From: Xiphophorus maculatus
Taxonomy: Eukaryota; Chordata; Actinopteri; Cyprinodontiformes; Poeciliidae
Direction: 5' to 3'
DNA length: 64,000 bases
Assembly: GCF_002775205.1 (NCBI RefSeq)
Contig: NC_036447.1
Span: forward strand, 5,072,501-5,136,500
Shown: piece by piece, positions 61,150 to 64,000 of the stretch
Position numbering within the stretch: position 1 is the first letter of the stretch
Layout: every line of letters starts with the position of its first letter
Made by a program: the position numbers and the translations under genes
The notes under the pieces: model-generated
What the model was told of the DNA's origin: nothing
Databases searched by the model: none
The model's input: the letters and a program-made list of their open reading frames with translations, nothing else

Positions 61150-63999
61150 TTGAGTTCCAGGGTTTAATTATAGGTTCTCACCTTTATGTAGAGCTGCTGA
61201 TGTTGAAGAACAAACTGAACCATCTGCTACTGTATGGAACCACAGAGTTAACAATAAGCATCACAATTAGTACTGACATTATAAATCAAATAGTTTATTT
61301 TGTATTTTGGGGTTTCCTGTTTAAAGGTCTTTGTATTTGTGGCTTGAATGTTTTAACTCTAGATGACCTCGTTCGCATGAAATCACAAAAGACTTAGTAG
61401 GACACAAGTGACTCACCGTACAATGAATGTAAGGTCGTGTGCTATTTCTTTATCACAACATATTAGAGATGGGATTTGTTTTTCATAGTTTCATAGTCTC
61501 CACCTGTCCATTGTTTTGAAACCTTTTTCTGTTCAGGTGGGGCCACACCTGTTTACGGGACAATGTGAAGCCTTTTCAGGTTACATTTATCCATCACTTT
61601 GTCATAAAGAGTCACCATTAGCAAAGTCACTATGAGTCAAATTCATAAAATGTTACTCTCAACTGTCATCATGTTGAGTGAATGTAAGCCAGCTAGCATC
61701 GGAGATATGCCCCTTTATCAGCTTTATTAATGACACAAATAGGTCCATAAAAAGATTTTTAGTATTATTTTTCCGGCTACACGACGCATCAATGCGTTAT
61801 TTAGTCAGCCAGAGTTAATGCGGGCACCCTCAGAAAATCTTGTCCCTTTATCTCCAGCAACCAGAACAGTTTCTGTGGCTCTTATTAAAAACAGACACGA
61901 AATGGAAGAGCTGCTAAAGCCACATTAGCAGCATTGAATTAAATCTACCGTTTGCTGCGCATCTCTGTGCGCAGTGCAGCGGATTTAACTCTTCATGCAG
62001 GGGCGGTCCAAGACTGTATGAGGCCTTGAGCAGAATTTGACTTAGGGGTCAGAAAACTCAACTTTTGATTTGAAGAAGACGGCATTAGAAGACAGTAGCC
62101 ATGAAGAGAGCGCTGTCCTAGGGTACAATTTCTCCAATTGTCCAAAAGAACAAACTTCTCCGGCTGGGGAAGTTCGCTCTGCAGTAGAAAACGTTCTCTC
62201 AGAAACCACAGGGATTATCGTGGAGGAGACAGAAATTGCATTTTCTCTCCAAAAAACCAAAAATATATGGGAAACACTTTTGTTGTTATTTTTAGGTTTG
62301 TGTTCCTTATTCTTTCAGTGGGGTCTTATTTACTGTGGAGGTATTTCCAGGTTTTTATTTTTCTATATTTTGTCTGTGGACTTGCTTATTTGTTGGGAAC
62401 ATCAAGCCAAGCACTGAGCGTGGAGTAAACCCACAACTACTACATGACAGAAAGGCAATAATCTTTTTTGGCTGTCAAGCAGATCCTGAATTCCAGAAAT
62501 TACAACCCGTCTGTCTTCCAAGGCTAAACTGACAATTCAAAGAAAAAAACCTCTTAGGGTTTGTACATTTTGAGTGTGAGTTTTTGTTTTGGGTTACAAA
62601 AATAAATCACATCTGAAAGCAAGTTAGTCATTTATTTAGTGGGCTACCACAACTAACCAGCCCATCTGCAAGTTTCACCAAGTTAAATTTGAGACCTTTT
62701 GTAACCTTTTTAAATACCCAAATTTTTAAAACTTGCAAGAATGACAATAAATAACTTAGTTAATAACATGTAAGGGATATTGGATAGCAAGACCTTTTAT
62801 TAATTCCTTAAATAAACAGCAGAAATCTAGCATGGAGGAATTAGACTTTTTCTTGTCAGTGTATAAATAAATCCAACACGTCAAATTAATAATTTCTTTG
62901 ATGTATGCCCTTGTGCCAATTTAAAAAAGAAAGTATAAAAAAGGGAAGAAAGGAAAAGGCAATAAAACATACAAAAATTTAATAAATGACTTAAATTAAT
63001 TTAAGAACTATAATGAAAAAAATGAAGCATTTAAACCTTTTAAGAATTCCTGACAATGAAATGAGGATTTTCCAATTTTGCAGCAAAATTATTCTTTAAA
63101 AACTTAAAATTCAAAATGAAATCTGCTAAACATCTAATTAAGCTGCTAAAGCTGGTTTTGACTTGTTCTTAAATTTTTTATTATGATTCTATACTCTGCA
63201 AAGACTAAGCACTCATCCTCAATAATGTAAATATAACCTGTATGTTTGAACCGAGGCTCAGTGCTTTGCAGACCTGTTAGGTTTCTGATCACAAATAATA
63301 CATTAATTATCTGACAACTTGAAATAACTGAAGCTGTAAACAATTTAGTAAAAAACACAACCCATTTATTTGTGTACAGTTTCTTCTGGAAGGAGGAATC
63401 AATACATTTTCCTTCCCGTTCTCCACTCTTCATAAAAGAACAGCCAACACATTTCCAGGGAGAAATAATCTGGAACTAATCCATGACAGAATGTAACTCT
63501 GGACCCTAAACGTGAAATGAAATCACACGAGGAGACAAACGATGAAATGAAACAGCAGATTTTCAGTTCGTCTTCACAGACTTCACCGACGATTCTGGAC
63601 TCAGCAGGAATTTCTGAAAAAGAGCAAAGAAGTCGAATAAGAGATGAAGATGCCAGTTTCTATCTGAAACTGTTTCCAATTCAGAATCATAAAGAAATTC
63701 TGCATTTTAAACATTTGAGAGAAAAGCATTGACCTTTCCAACCCAACAGCAGTCTGGTCTGAAAGCAAAATTTGCCTTTTATTTTGAAAGTATGGAGTTA
63801 TTTCACCGTTTATGTATCATCTGGATGACCATAGATCACCTCCATTTTAAAATCAAGTGTGGAATAGACAATCCTAGAATAAACTGACATTCTTTAAAGC
63901 AAAATATGTGAACTTTGGTGCCTGCATTTAGTTTTTTAGATTTTCTATTAATACTTTTATTGCTTTTCCTGGTCTTTAATGTTAAGTTATTTTTTCTTA
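61150..63999. other. AT-rich terminal region, no confident gene
   Basis: Short open frames are present but none resembles a known protein. 62040-62430 is open in more than one frame, ending in hydrophobic stretches, probably by chance or from an old element. 63517-63732 (71 aa, MKSHEETNDEMKQQ...) is a hydrophilic open frame without recognised domain. The region may contain the start of a gene outside the window. Confidence 0.4.
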
Positions 64000-64000
64000 T

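Noticed and set aside
62042-62532. Several overlapping frames including hydrophobic stretches
   Set aside because: Open on both strands without family similarity, splice support or composition shift; probably chance.

Overview
The window is nuclear DNA of a ray-finned (teleost) fish. It has GT-AG introns, several vertebrate genes with teleost-like sequence, AT-rich introns, and many short DNA-transposon, MITE and L2-like LINE remnants between and inside the genes. No bacterial, viral or organellar gene order is seen. The species cannot be fixed from sequence alone; a percomorph is my inference.

Layout, left to right. (1) 922-7239, minus strand: tmx2b, an ER thioredoxin-related membrane protein in 8 coding exons, with a 1.27-kb inverted-repeat element in intron 1. 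(2) 9480-21240, plus strand: tesk1, a LIMK/TESK-family kinase with 10 coding exons and a very large last exon. (3) 22330-26020: a GIMAP/AIG1 GTPase locus. Its interferon-type promoter (ISRE plus TATA) and two-exon gene are intact except for one in-frame TAG. A hAT fragment sits about 40 bp upstream of the ISRE, and a second ISRE/TATA/first-exon copy without a gene body lies downstream. (4) 26680-33973, plus strand: adissp (C20orf27 family), 5 coding exons. (5) 38698-46373, plus strand: a complete SAMD9/SAMD9L-like gene, three short exons and one 4.8-kb exon. (6) 49449-56856, minus strand: a complete TRIM E3 ligase (RING, B-box, coiled coil, PRY-SPRY), 10 coding exons. (7) 56857-64000: no confident gene, mostly repeats.

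Three of the six genes (GIMAP, SAMD9-like, TRIM) belong to families with roles in innate immunity, so the right-hand 40 kb reads as a loose immune neighbourhood beside housekeeping genes. Only the GIMAP promoter shows a clear interferon element in the sequence. The clearest unusual items are the single nonsense codon in an otherwise intact GIMAP, the orphan duplicate of its promoter, an internal MITE family with at least six copies, and repeat-borne paired X-box (RFX-like) motifs. I do not see a wholly new biological system.

Exon boundaries were placed by hand from splice consensus, reading frame and family similarity recalled from memory. Every gene joined this way closes in frame, but UTR limits and repeat family names are approximate.
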